Origin: Geothrix oryzisoli
GTDB taxonomy: Bacteria > Acidobacteriota > Holophagae > Holophagales > Holophagaceae
NCBI RefSeq assembly: GCF_022808865.1
Contig: NZ_JAKZLB010000002.1
Span: 1-64,000, forward strand
DNA: 64,000 nt
Direction of reading: 5' to 3'
Both the position numbers and the translations under genes were made by a program. Of this stretch, positions 52,527-63,332 are shown in pieces. The notes below the pieces were generated by a model. That model had not been told where the DNA came from, ran no database searches, and worked only from the letters and a program-made list of their open reading frames with translations. Numbering within the stretch: position 1 is the stretch's first letter; each line of letters opens with the position of its first letter.

Positions 52527-53165
52527 ATGGGCGGAGTCGGAAGCGGGCTGTTGAGGCACCTCGATCGACGTCCACTTACCACGGACCTCCTGCCGCTCGA
52601 CGTCAGAGCCTTGGCTCACCTGGTCGACTTCCGAATCTCGTGCGACGCGACCTGCACCTGGACGGTGCAAGGCAAGGTCGTGGGTTCGGCAGTCATGAAA
52701 GTCGGAGCCGGTGTGCTGGTGCTCAGCTACCAGTTCGTTAGGTCAGAAAATGAAAGGTCGAAGGTGACCGCCTCGGTTCCGCTCGTGTGGTCGCGATGCA
52801 CGTTGGGCGGCGAGCGCCCGTGGTTCCTGTGCCCCGCGGTGGGGTGCGGGCGGCGTGTCGCCATCCTCTACTGCGGGGCCAACCTTCTCTGCCGACGATG
52901 TCTAGGACTAGCCTACCCCAGCCAGCGCGAAGCCGCGCCCGCACGGGCCCATCGGAGGGCTACCCGGATTCGCCAACGCATAGAGGGGCGGGGCGGCAAC
53001 GTCGGCGGCGCCATTCCAAAGAAGCCGAAGGGCATGCACCGCGCGACCTTCTACCGGCTCCTGGTCGAGCATCACCGCCGGATGACCCTATACTTCACCG
53101 GTGCAATCAAACACCTCGAGGTGCTGTCGAGGCGGATCGAGTCGATGGAAGGGCGGCTGAATTGA
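52527..53165 (+). CDS. Cys-rich mobile-element protein (zinc-ribbon-like)
   Basis: A protein of 212 residues starting MGGVGSG, the typical start of a conserved hypothetical family on integrated elements; an ATG at 52497 would overlap rep. The centre has WFLCPAVGCGRRVAILYCGANLLCRRCLGLAYPSQ, four or more cysteines placed like a zinc ribbon, followed by a basic segment (RAHRRATRIRQRIEGRGG). The C-terminus is helical. Function unknown; DNA binding in replication or mobilisation is a guess. It is the last gene before attR. Confidence 0.7.
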   Translation: MGGVGSGLLRHLDRRPLTTDLLPLDVRALAHLVDFRISCDATCTWTVQGKVVGSAVMKVGAGVLVLSYQFVRSENERSKVTASVPLVWSRCTLGGERPWFLCPAVGCGRRVAILYCGANLLCRRCLGLAYPSQREAAPARAHRRATRIRQRIEGRGGNVGGAIPKKPKGMHRATFYRLLVEHHRRMTLYFTGAIKHLEVLSRRIESMEGRLN

Positions 53166-53191
53166 ATCCTCCTGCCCCCACACCGTAAATC

Positions 53192-53215
53192 CTGGGGGCA
53201 ACATTGGGGGCAACT
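53192..53215 (+). repeat. right arm-type integrase repeat
   Basis: CTGGGGGCAACATTGGGGGC+AACT, a near copy of the block at 39683-39706, both in the same orientation relative to the window. It lies 62-85 bp inside attR. Confidence 0.55.
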
Positions 53216-53276
53216 CTGACCACCTTGTTGCACCTAATGCTGTAATCAGAAATCCTTAGTCGCACGATTTGGCGGA

Positions 53277-53290
53277 CACCACCTCCACCA
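53277..53290 (+). other. attR core (displaced native tmRNA 3' end)
   Basis: CACCACCTCCACCA, identical to the last 14 bases of tmRNA. Directly continuous with the native ssrA terminator, so this is the chromosomal side of the crossover. Confidence 0.8.
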
Positions 53291-53328
53291 AAGACAAGCC
53301 CCCGCCCGCGGGGGCTTGTCTTTGGTGG
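53285..53328 (+). terminator. displaced ssrA terminator
   Basis: A perfect 21-bp stem with a 2-nt loop; the left arm begins with the CCACCA of the tmRNA end and continues AAGACAAGCCCCCGC, and the right arm mirrors it. Before integration this hairpin would immediately follow tmRNA. It now ends transcripts leaving the island. Confidence 0.75.
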
Positions 53329-53640
53329 TATTGCCGCTGCGGGCAGGCAGGCGCCCGGAGGGCAGGACTTGATGTCCTGCCCGGAGGATCGGCGCCGTGC
53401 CCAGCAGCGACACGCCAAGCGCCTCTCATTCGGGGCCTCATTTTGTTGTGGTAAAAGGCGAGACTCGAAATCGCTGACATGCTGGCAGGTGGCCGCAGCC
53501 GGAGGCAATCCGGTGGACTGCCGGAGGCGTTAAGCGGCGTGCCGGCCTTTCGCGCGGCCGGAGCGTCACCCGAAGGGTGATGCGGAGGGACTCCCATCAC
53601 CGAGGGTGCCGCCGAACCGCATCCGCGAGGCTTCTGGTAT
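53329..53640. other. hairpin-rich intergenic region, no gene seen
   Basis: About 310 bp without a convincing gene. It contains several inverted repeats: GGGCAGGAC-N5-GTCCTGCCC (53360-53382), CCGGCC-N8-GGCCGG (53542-53561) and TCACCC-N3-GGGTGA (53566-53580). This may be an unrecognised structured RNA, a scar of older insertions at this site, or simple GC-rich sequence. Confidence 0.4.
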
Positions 53641-54603
53641 TCACTCCCCCGCCCCCAGCCCCTCCGCCTGCTCCCGCAGCCGCGCCACGTCCTTGGTCGG
53701 CGCACTCCCGAAGTACCGCCCGTATTCCCGGGCGAACTGGGAGGGGCTCTGGTAGCCCACGCGGCGGCCGGCGGTACCGGCGTCGAGGCGAGTGAGCAGC
53801 ATGAGGCGCCGCGCCTCCTGGAGGCGGATGGCCTTCTGGTACTGCAGGGGGCTCATGGCGGTGACGGCCTTGAAGTGCTGGTGGAAGGAGGAGGGGCTCA
53901 TGTGGACCAGGGTGGCCAGGCGCTCCACGTCCAGGGGCTGGTCGAAGTGGGAGCGGACCCAGGACACGGCCTTGGCGACCCGGTGGAGCTGGCTCTCCTC
54001 CTGGCCGATCAAGGCCACCCGCGGGCCCAGCGGGCTCCGCAGGAGCCGGATGAGGATCTCGTCGAGGACGAGGGGAGCCAGCAGTTCCGCCTCGTCGGGT
54101 CGGGAGGCCAGCTCCAGGAGCCGCACCACCGCGTTGATCACCGGCGCGTCCAGCTGATCCACGCAGATGGCGCGGCCCTCGCCCCGGCGGGGGAGGCCGA
54201 GGGGGTAGACCCTGGCCGTCAGGTCGGCGATCCGCGCCGGATCCAGGTCGATCCGGACGCCGAGGTAGGGCGCCTCCAGGCTGGCCTGGGTGACCTGGGC
54301 GGACACGGGCACATCCACGGAATAGACCAGCACCCGCGAGGCGTCGTACTCGTAGAGCTCCTGCCCCAGCATCACCCGCTTCGCGCCCTGGGCCACCAGG
54401 CAGAGCGCCGGCCGCTGCACGGCGTGGTGGAAATCCTTGTGGGCCCGGGAGGCCCGGGAGGCGTGGACGCCCGGAAGCCGCAGCTCGAAAGTGCCGTCAT
54501 AGGGAGCGTGGGCCAGCAGCAGATCCGCGAGCCGGGCCAGGTCCGGCCGAAGGGGCTCCGATTGGGAACCTTGGGGAAGGGGTGGCGTCGAGGGGCGGGC
54601 CAT
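53641..54603 (-). CDS. AraC-family transcriptional regulator
   Basis: A protein of 320 residues. The N-terminal AraC_N cupin-like ligand domain ([47 protein letters not shown]) is joined to a C-terminal double HTH ([45 protein letters not shown]..., [17 protein letters not shown]). This subtype commonly controls aldehyde or quinone detoxification oxidoreductases. It is the last gene of the minus-strand cluster with a decarboxylase-like protein, aldo-keto reductase and alcohol dehydrogenase, its likely targets. Confidence 0.9.
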   Translation of the reverse strand: MARPSTPPLPQGSQSEPLRPDLARLADLLLAHAPYDGTFELRLPGVHASRASRAHKDFHHAVQRPALCLVAQGAKRVMLGQELYEYDASRVLVYSVDVPVSAQVTQASLEAPYLGVRIDLDPARIADLTARVYPLGLPRRGEGRAICVDQLDAPVINAVVRLLELASRPDEAELLAPLVLDEILIRLLRSPLGPRVALIGQEESQLHRVAKAVSWVRSHFDQPLDVERLATLVHMSPSSFHQHFKAVTAMSPLQYQKAIRLQEARRLMLLTRLDAGTAGRRVGYQSPSQFAREYGRYFGSAPTKDVARLREQAEGLGAGE

Positions 54604-54675
54604 GAGCCATTGTCTCCTTACGGACCAGCCCGGTGGTCCGGTCGCGGCGTTTCCCGCGGCCGGGCGGTCCCGGGC

Positions 54676-57596
<2,921 letters not shown>

Positions 57597-57670
57597 GGCT
57601 TCCTCCGTGCCGGGTGAGATCGGGCCTCGATCTGCGTGGCGACAGAAGGAAGTCTAGGGAGGGGCGGAGC

Positions 57671-57694
57671 TTCGGATTTGCCTATTACTCCGAA
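57671..57694. promoter_or_regulatory. inverted repeat upstream of the alcohol dehydrogenase cluster
   Basis: TTCGGA-N12-TCCGAA, about 75 bp before the adh start codon. It is suitably placed for the AraC regulator or another activator. AraC proteins more often bind direct repeats, so the assignment is weak. Confidence 0.3.
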
Positions 57695-57742
57695 CTTCTA
57701 GCCCGAACCTCCAGGAAGGAAGCCCGATGCCCCCTCACCCAT

Positions 57743-57781
57743 CCGCAGAAAAGCCCCCGCGGGGCGGGGGCTTTTCTGCGG
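57743..57781. terminator. bidirectional intrinsic terminator
   Basis: A perfect 17-bp stem (left arm CCGCAGAAAAGCCCCCG) with a 5-nt loop. The A-rich and T-rich inner tracts give U-rich ends in both directions. It lies 31 bp after the dctA stop and upstream of the divergent adh promoter region, so it mainly ends dctA transcripts. Confidence 0.8.
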
Positions 57782-57811
57782 CGTGAAACGAGCGTTTCGG
57801 TGGCTGAAACC

Positions 57812-59119
57812 CTATTCCATCTCGTTGGCCAGGACCGGCACCTCGACCACGGGGGTCGCGTCCTTCGCCTTGCCGAGGACGGCATGGAACCGGTCCCAGT
57901 CGAGCTCCTTCTCCCAGCTGGCCATCACGACGGCGGCGATGCAGTTGCCGATGTGGTTGGTGATGGCGCGGGCCTCGGACATGAACTTGTCGATGCCCAG
58001 GATGAGGGCCATGCCGGCCACGGGGATCGTGGGCACCACCGCCAGGGTGGCGGCCAGGGTGATGAAGCCGGAGCCCGTGACACCCGCGGCGCCCTTGCTG
58101 GTGATCATCGCCACCACCAGGATCCCCATCTGCTGGCCCAGGGTCAGCTCGATGCCCAGCGCCTGGGCGATGAAGAGGGAGGCCAGCGTCATGTAGATGT
58201 TGGTGCCGTCCAGGTTGAAGGAGTAGCCCGTGGGGATCACCAGGCCGACGATGGACTTGGAGAGGCCCAGCTTCTCCATCTTCTCCATGAGGGGGATCAG
58301 GGCGGATTCGGACGAGCTGGTGGCCATCACCAGCAGGAGCTCGCTCTTGATGTAGCCCACCACCTTGAAGATGTTGAATCCCGCCAGCCGGGCGATGATG
58401 CCCAGCACCACGAAGATGAACACGGCGCAGGTGGCGTAGAAGAGGAAGATGAGCTGGGCCATGGGCACCAGGGACTTCAGGCCGAACTTGCCGATGGTGT
58501 AGGCGATGGCGGCACCGGCGCCCAGGGGGGCGAGGTAGAGGATCTGGCGCATGACGCCGAAGAACATCTTGCTGAAGTTCTCCATCATGGAGAGGACGGG
58601 CGCCTTGTACTTCTCGGGCATGGCGGCCAGGGAGAAGCCCATCAGCACGGAGATCAGCAGCACCTGCAGGATGTCACCGTCCGTGAAGGCGCTGAACAGC
58701 GTCTTGGGGATCATCTTCAGCAGGTGGTCCGCGATGGTCAGGTGCTGCGCCTGGGTCACGTAGTTGGCCACGAGCTTGGGATCGAGCTTTGAAGGGTCGG
58801 CGTGGAAGCTGCGCCCGGGCCCGAACACGTTCGCCATGACCAGTCCGACCACCAGGGCCAGGGTGCTGACGATCTCAAAGTAGAGGATGGCCTTCCCGCC
58901 CACGCGGCCGGCCTTCTTGATGCTGCCGGAGCCCGCGATCCCCAGGACGACGCTGCAGAGGATCACCGGCGGGATGAGCATCTTGATCAGGTTGATGAAG
59001 CCATCGGCCATGGGCTGCATCTTCACGGCGATGGCGGGGTAGAAGTGCCCCAGCAGCGCCCCGAGGACGATCATGACGGCGACCCAGTTGTACAGTTTTG
59101 ATGCGGCACGCTTGAACAT
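57812..59119 (-). CDS. dctA: C4-dicarboxylate:cation symporter (DAACS family)
   Basis: An inner-membrane transporter of 435 residues. Family motifs: GFINLIKMLIPPVILCSVVLGIAG, KAILYFEIVSTLALVVGL, ATSSSESALIPLMEKME (serine-rich re-entrant loop), IPTGYSFNLDGTNIYMTLASLFIAQ (Na+/substrate site NLDGT), and ITSKGAAGVTGSGFITLAATL. The SSSESA version and the adjacent CitA/DcuS-type two-component genes favour C4-dicarboxylates over glutamate. The start at 59119 has GAAAGGA upstream; a longer frame to 59284 is not supported. Confidence 0.88.
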   Translation of the reverse strand: MFKRAASKLYNWVAVMIVLGALLGHFYPAIAVKMQPMADGFINLIKMLIPPVILCSVVLGIAGSGSIKKAGRVGGKAILYFEIVSTLALVVGLVMANVFGPGRSFHADPSKLDPKLVANYVTQAQHLTIADHLLKMIPKTLFSAFTDGDILQVLLISVLMGFSLAAMPEKYKAPVLSMMENFSKMFFGVMRQILYLAPLGAGAAIAYTIGKFGLKSLVPMAQLIFLFYATCAVFIFVVLGIIARLAGFNIFKVVGYIKSELLLVMATSSSESALIPLMEKMEKLGLSKSIVGLVIPTGYSFNLDGTNIYMTLASLFIAQALGIELTLGQQMGILVVAMITSKGAAGVTGSGFITLAATLAVVPTIPVAGMALILGIDKFMSEARAITNHIGNCIAAVVMASWEKELDWDRFHAVLGKAKDATPVVEVPVLANEME

Positions 59120-59314
59120 GCGGATGGTCCTTTCAGAAACTCCGGAAACGAGAACCGGACGGCCCCGGAAGGGCCGAAGGTGAACACAGTGGGAAAGATG
59201 CCAAGTTGGAGGTGCGGACCGGGGCGTGACCCCCGCTGACGAGCAGACCTGCCGCTCACGCGACCTACGGGTGGTTTTCCTCATTCTGGGTCGCCAGGCC
59301 GGAGGATGGCCGTT

Positions 59315-59331
59315 CTGGAAGTTGATTCCAG
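59315..59331. promoter_or_regulatory. dyad CTGGAA-N5-TTCCAG upstream of dctA
   Basis: Perfect 6-bp arms, 196 bp before the dctA start codon. It is well placed as a site for the adjacent response regulator, though a link is not shown by sequence alone. Confidence 0.35.
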
Positions 59332-59372
59332 GAATTGAAACTTTTGTAAGCAGGCCCGTCTCGCAGGCGCGA

Positions 59373-59392
59373 CGCGGAACCCCCGGAGAATC
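59373..59392 (-). repeat. 20-bp direct repeat, copy 1
   Basis: Reads GATTCTCCGGGGGTTCCGCG on the minus strand, identical to the copy at 59450-59469, which overlaps the end of the response-regulator gene. The block between the copies contains ACCCCCGGA, which can pair with TCCGGGGGT of the repeat, so it resembles a REP-type unit. Confidence 0.5.
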
Positions 59393-59449
59393 GCGAGCGA
59401 GACCCGGCTCAGCTGGGTTGAGCGCGGGGGTCCGGGGGTGTGCGCGCAG

Positions 59450-59469
59450 CGCGGAACCCCCGGAGAATC
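59450..59469 (-). repeat. 20-bp direct repeat, copy 2
   Basis: Identical to copy 1 (59373-59392), 77 bp away. It begins at the last two bases of the response-regulator stop codon, so repeat expansion may have followed the gene end. Confidence 0.5.
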
Positions 59470-60184
59470 ATAAATACCGCTTCGCCTCGCGCAGGTAGGC
59501 CCTCTGCAGCAGGAAGCGGTGGACCGGCCGTCCCCCGGTGCCGTATCCCGGCTCCATGCGCAGCACCTTGAGGGTGCAGAGGAACTCGAAGTACTTCCGG
59601 ACGGAAACCCTGGAGATGCCCACCTGCTGGCCGATCTCCTCGCTGGTGAACCAGGGCGGGGTGTCCGGCCAGGCGGAAATGGCCTGCAGCACCTTGTCCA
59701 GGGTGTTCCGGTCCAGACCCTTGGGAAGGCCCTCCCCCTTCACCACCTCCGCGGGCCGGCGGGCCAGGCGCTTGTCGAGTTCCGCCTGGTCGAGGGTCTG
59801 ACCCTCCCGGATCAGGCGGCGGGTCTCGCCGTAGCGTTCCAGGGCCTGCTTGAGCCGCTCGAACTCGAAGGGCTTGATGAGGTAGTCCACCGCGCCCAGC
59901 TTCAGGGCCCGGTCGATGGTCGCCGCATCCCGCGCGGCGGTCACGAAGATCACGTCCACATCCAGGGCCTGCCGCCGGATGGCCGCCATGAGGTCGATGC
60001 CGCTCTGCCCGGGCATGAAGATGTCCAGCAGCAGCAGGTCCACGGTGTGGTTCCGGAGCAGCTCCAGGGCCTCCGCCGCGCTCCGCGCGGAGGCCACCGT
60101 CTCGAAGCCCGGCACGCGGCTCAGGTACATCCGGTTGAGCTCGGCCACCATGGGATCGTCTTCGACCAGCAGCACCCGGATCAT
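59468..60184 (-). CDS. CitB/DcuR-family response regulator
   Basis: A protein of 238 residues. Receiver domain residues 1-120: acidic pair D9-D10, phospho-acceptor D54 (LLLDIFMPG), FVTAARD and YLIKPFEF. The C-terminus is a winged/HTH region of the CitB/DcuR type (WFTSEEIGQQVGISRVSVRKYFEFLCTLKVLRMEPGYGTGGRPVHRFLL). It should be phosphorylated by the overlapping kinase and control dctA, 348 bp downstream, and possibly other dicarboxylate genes. Start ATG 60184 overlaps the kinase stop by 4 bp. Confidence 0.9.
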   Translation of the reverse strand: MIRVLLVEDDPMVAELNRMYLSRVPGFETVASARSAAEALELLRNHTVDLLLLDIFMPGQSGIDLMAAIRRQALDVDVIFVTAARDAATIDRALKLGAVDYLIKPFEFERLKQALERYGETRRLIREGQTLDQAELDKRLARRPAEVVKGEGLPKGLDRNTLDKVLQAISAWPDTPPWFTSEEIGQQVGISRVSVRKYFEFLCTLKVLRMEPGYGTGGRPVHRFLLQRAYLREAKRYL

Positions 60185-61794
60185 GGTTCCTCCCCTCGGA
60201 AGAGGGTGAACGTGGCGGTGAAGAGGGCGCCGCCGCCCTCGCGGTTCTCGGCGACCAGCCGCCCGCCCCGGGCCTCGATGGCCCGGGCGGCCTGCCAGAG
60301 GCCGAAGCCCCGGTTTTCGCCCTTGGTGGAGAACCCGAGCGAGAAGGTCTGAGAGAGGATCTCCTCGGGCAGCCCCGGACCACTGTCCGCCACGGACAGG
60401 TGCAGCAGCGCCCCCTCGGGCCGGAGGGACACCTGGATCTCGCGGCGGACGCCGTCGCCGATGGCCTCGACGGCATTCTCCAGCAGGTTGCCGAGCACCG
60501 TGACCAGGTCGTGGGAGGCCGCGTCATCGGGACAGGGGGGCAGCGAGGCCTCCTGGTCCAGCTCCATGTGGATGTTCTGCTCCCGCGCCGAGGCGAACCG
60601 GGCGAGCAGGAAGCCCGCGATGACGGGGTCCTTGATCCGCTGCACCACGAACCCCACCTCGTCATCCAGCCTTCCCACCACCCCGGTGATGTAGGACTTG
60701 AGGCGGTCGTACTCCTCCAGCCGGACCAGGCCGAGGATCACGTGGAGCTTGTTCATGAACTCATGGGCCTGGGCGCGGAGGGCGTTGGCGTACAGCCGGA
60801 CGCCGGTCAGCTGCTCCGCCAGCCGGTTCATCTCGGTGATGTCGCGGAAGGTGGCCAGCGCTCCCGTGATGCGGCCGTTGACCAGCACGGGGACCCGGTT
60901 CGTCAGGATCTTCAGCCCCAGGATGTCGCCCTCCTGGTCGTACTCCGCCTGCCCTGTCTCCATGACCGTGCCGAGCCTGGAGCTAGGCAGGACCTCCTCC
61001 ACCGGGTGGCCCACCAGCTCGCCGTGGCTTCCCGCCAGCGCGAACAGGCGCAGGGCCTCCTCGTTGACGATGGTGACCACCAACTCCCGGTTCACCCCGA
61101 TGATGCCCTCCCGCACCGAATGCAGCATGGCATTGCGCTGCTGGAGCACGGTGGAGATCTCCTGGGGCTCCATGCCCATCAGGATCCGCTTGATGCGACC
61201 GGCCAGGTAGGCAGCGCCCAGGATCCCGGCCGCAAAGCCGATGAGGCCCCCGAACAGGATGCGCTTCTGCACACTCACGACCGCCCGGTCGACCCCCGAC
61301 TGGAGGAGGCCCACGGCCACGGCCCCCACTTGCCGGTCCCCCTGCCGGACGGGCGTGAAGGCCCGCAGGGACACGCCCAGCGTCCCCTGAGCCACGGAGA
61401 GGTAGGACTGCCCGCGGAACACCTCCGCATCATCCCCGCCGACGAACCGGGCCCCGAGCAGGGACGGGTTGGGATGGGAGAGCCGGAGCCCATTCATGTC
61501 CATCACCACGACATAATCTACGCCCGCCTCGATCCGGATCCGTTCCGCGAGGGCCTGGACCTGGCTCGGAGGACGCTGGCCCGTCAGCCCTTCGCGCACC
61601 GTCTCCGCCTCGGCCACGAGGCGGGACAGCAGGATCACCTTGCCGCTCAGAGCCTCCCGGGCCTGCTGTTCCATCTTCCAGTCCACGAGGACGCCCGTCA
61701 CCAGCAGGGCCAGGCCCAGAATCAGGCTGACCAGGAGGGTGATCCTGGTCCTGAGCTGGAGGATGGGGCGCGTCCGGGGCATGGTAGGCATCAT
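60181..61794 (-). CDS. CitA/DcuS-family sensor histidine kinase
   Basis: A protein of 537 residues. Transmembrane helix 1 (ITLLVSLILGLALLVTGVLVDW, 18-39), a periplasmic single Cache/PAS-like ligand domain (about 42-175, with YVVVMDMNGLRLSHPNPSLLGARFVGGDD), helix 2 (ILFGGLIGFAAGILGAAYLAG), a cytosolic PAS domain (about 215-320), the phospho-acceptor H344 in ALRAQAHEFMNKLHVILGL, and an HATPase domain (NLLENAVEAIGDG, DSGPGLP, RGFGLW). This is the DcuS/CitA plan for sensing C4-dicarboxylates or citrate. Confidence 0.92.
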   Translation of the reverse strand: MMPTMPRTRPILQLRTRITLLVSLILGLALLVTGVLVDWKMEQQAREALSGKVILLSRLVAEAETVREGLTGQRPPSQVQALAERIRIEAGVDYVVVMDMNGLRLSHPNPSLLGARFVGGDDAEVFRGQSYLSVAQGTLGVSLRAFTPVRQGDRQVGAVAVGLLQSGVDRAVVSVQKRILFGGLIGFAAGILGAAYLAGRIKRILMGMEPQEISTVLQQRNAMLHSVREGIIGVNRELVVTIVNEEALRLFALAGSHGELVGHPVEEVLPSSRLGTVMETGQAEYDQEGDILGLKILTNRVPVLVNGRITGALATFRDITEMNRLAEQLTGVRLYANALRAQAHEFMNKLHVILGLVRLEEYDRLKSYITGVVGRLDDEVGFVVQRIKDPVIAGFLLARFASAREQNIHMELDQEASLPPCPDDAASHDLVTVLGNLLENAVEAIGDGVRREIQVSLRPEGALLHLSVADSGPGLPEEILSQTFSLGFSTKGENRGFGLWQAARAIEARGGRLVAENREGGGALFTATFTLFRGEEP

Positions 61795-61876
61795 CGTACG
61801 GTGGAAGGCCCCGGAACGGCGAAGCCGGCTGGGGAAGGGCCTTTCGAGGCGGCCGGGGGCCCTCCCCGGAATCCGC

Positions 61877-63160
61877 TCACATCCCCGCCATCAGGCGGTC
61901 CAGGTAGCGCGACTTCAGCTGTCGGGAGGCGAGGGCCTGCTTGAGCGGCGGAAGCCTGAGCACCGCGCCGAGGATGGCCCCGACGGCGCGGTGGCCGTAG
62001 CCGGACTGCCCGTCCACCAGGAGTTCCGCCAGCTGACCCCGCTCGAGGGCCATCACGACGGTGCGGTGCGCCGTGTTGGCCGGGGTAAGCACCCGCGCCC
62101 GGCGGGCCTTCAGGCGGATGGCCTCCCTCCGGCAGGCCCGGACGCACACGCCGCAGCCCAGGCAGCGATCCTCGTCCAGCTGGGCCCGCTTTGCCGCCGG
62201 GTGGCGGGGGTCGTGGGCCGACACGAGGCTGAGCGCCTCGACGGGACAGGCGTTGACGCACTTGCCGCAGCCCTGGCAGCGGGTAGCCTCCAGCTCCGGC
62301 TGGTAGTTGGTGGTGTGGACGGGCTTCATGAACGCGAAGCGCCGGGCGGCGATCATGGCCTCGCAGCAGCAGCCGCAGCAGTTGCAGATGAAGCTCACCT
62401 GCTCCCGGACGTTCTCCCCGAACTGCACCAGGCCCCGCTCCCGGGCCTGCTGGAGCAGGTCGAGGCATTCGGAGGCCTCCACCCGCCGGGCCACATGGTG
62501 CCGGGTGAGGGAATCCGCGCAGGTGCCGAAGGTCATGCAGATGTCCATGGGCGCGTCGCAGGCCTTCCCCAGCTGGGCCATCTTGTGCCGGCAGTAGCAG
62601 GCACCGATGCCGATGGCGCCCGCCGAGCGGACCACCTCGCTGGCCCGCTCATGGTCCAGGACCACCAGGCTGGCCTCGCGGGGGAGGGCCGTCTCATCCA
62701 CGAAGACCCGGCCCAGCTGCGTCGCGCCATTCGCGAACAGGGCCCTCGCGAAGTCCTCCTCCACGTTCAGGTACTGGTAGAACAGCTCGGCCAGGGCCTT
62801 CTGGTCCACATCGCCGCGGACCCGCATCATGGAGAACTCGAAGAAGCCCGCCATGGGCGGGGGCAGCACGTAGCGGGTCTCTCCATCCCGGGTGAAGTCC
62901 AGCAGCATGGCGCGCTCCGCCAGGGCGTCCAGCGCGGCCCGCGCCCGGGTCTCCGGAAGCTTCCAGATGGCGGCGGCGCGGCGGGCCGTGAAGGGGCGGA
63001 TCGGCACCTGGGCCAGCAGGTCGGCCTCCTCCTCGCTGACCAGGAGGCGGAGGATCTGGAACAGCCGCTCGGAAGGCGGGGCGCCCTGGGGGAAGCGGTT
63101 CAGACGGGCCACCAGGCGCTCGTAGGTGCCGTGGCCGGGTCGGAGGGAGGCGTGGCCCAT
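61877..63160 (-). CDS. Cys-rich 4Fe-4S ferredoxin-type protein with regulator-like N-terminus
   Basis: A protein of 427 residues. Residues 1-150 look like a winged-helix or ArsR/BadM-like domain (ERLFQILRLLVSEEEADLLAQVPIRPFTARRAAAIWKL). Then come CYC (188-190), C201, C208, the unusual cluster CNCCGCCC (259-266), and two standard 4Fe-4S sites C295-xx-C298-xx-C301-xxx-C305 and C333-xx-C336-xx-C339-xxx-C343. No membrane segment. It may pass electrons to the divergent molybdoenzyme or act as a redox sensor. The start is 63160. Confidence 0.78.
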   Translation of the reverse strand: MGHASLRPGHGTYERLVARLNRFPQGAPPSERLFQILRLLVSEEEADLLAQVPIRPFTARRAAAIWKLPETRARAALDALAERAMLLDFTRDGETRYVLPPPMAGFFEFSMMRVRGDVDQKALAELFYQYLNVEEDFARALFANGATQLGRVFVDETALPREASLVVLDHERASEVVRSAGAIGIGACYCRHKMAQLGKACDAPMDICMTFGTCADSLTRHHVARRVEASECLDLLQQARERGLVQFGENVREQVSFICNCCGCCCEAMIAARRFAFMKPVHTTNYQPELEATRCQGCGKCVNACPVEALSLVSAHDPRHPAAKRAQLDEDRCLGCGVCVRACRREAIRLKARRARVLTPANTAHRTVVMALERGQLAELLVDGQSGYGHRAVGAILGAVLRLPPLKQALASRQLKSRYLDRLMAGM

Positions 63161-63332
63161 GGGGAATCCTGGCGCCAGGATAGTCCCGGATCCGGCTGGC
63201 GGGACCGTCCGGCCCCTGAAAACAACATCCCCGGGGGCCGCGGCGACCAGGCGGCCCCCCTCTTGCCCGGCCCCGGCGGGGCTGGGATTCTTTCCAAAAA
63301 AAGCGACAATGGAGCCTTCCGCCGGAGGGCCC

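Larger units (their letters stand above)
39571..53290. mobile_element. ssrA-integrated 13.7-kb genomic island
   Basis: Bounded by the 14-bp repeat of the tmRNA 3' end. It holds an integrase immediately inside attL, arm-type repeats at both ends, a serine-protease pair, an unknown gene, an R-M system with XRE regulator, an unknown gene, an AlpA-like regulator, a rolling-circle Rep protein and a Cys-rich element protein. Base composition varies inside: the protease genes and part of the methyltransferase are clearly AT-richer than the host. No conjugation, capsid or packaging genes are visible. It could be an integrative mobilisable element, an integrated plasmid-like replicon or a phage satellite. 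Confidence 0.85.
59120..59467. other. regulatory region between dctA and the two-component genes
   Basis: About 350 bp without a gene. It contains the dctA promoter region (not resolvable by eye), a 17-bp dyad (59315-59331) and two copies of a 20-bp direct repeat (59373-59392 and 59450-59469). Confidence 0.5.

Noticed and set aside
39571-53290. Island as a complete prophage or conjugative element
   Set aside because: No capsid, terminase, tail, relaxase or type IV secretion genes seen; only integrase, AlpA and Rep functions.
53521-53640. Integron attC site (GTTAAGC core-like)
   Set aside because: No matching RYYYAAC partner at the right spacing and no integrase of integron type nearby.
59120-59467. 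Sigma-54 promoter for dctA
   Set aside because: No convincing TGGC-N8-TGCA/T element on the minus strand in this region.
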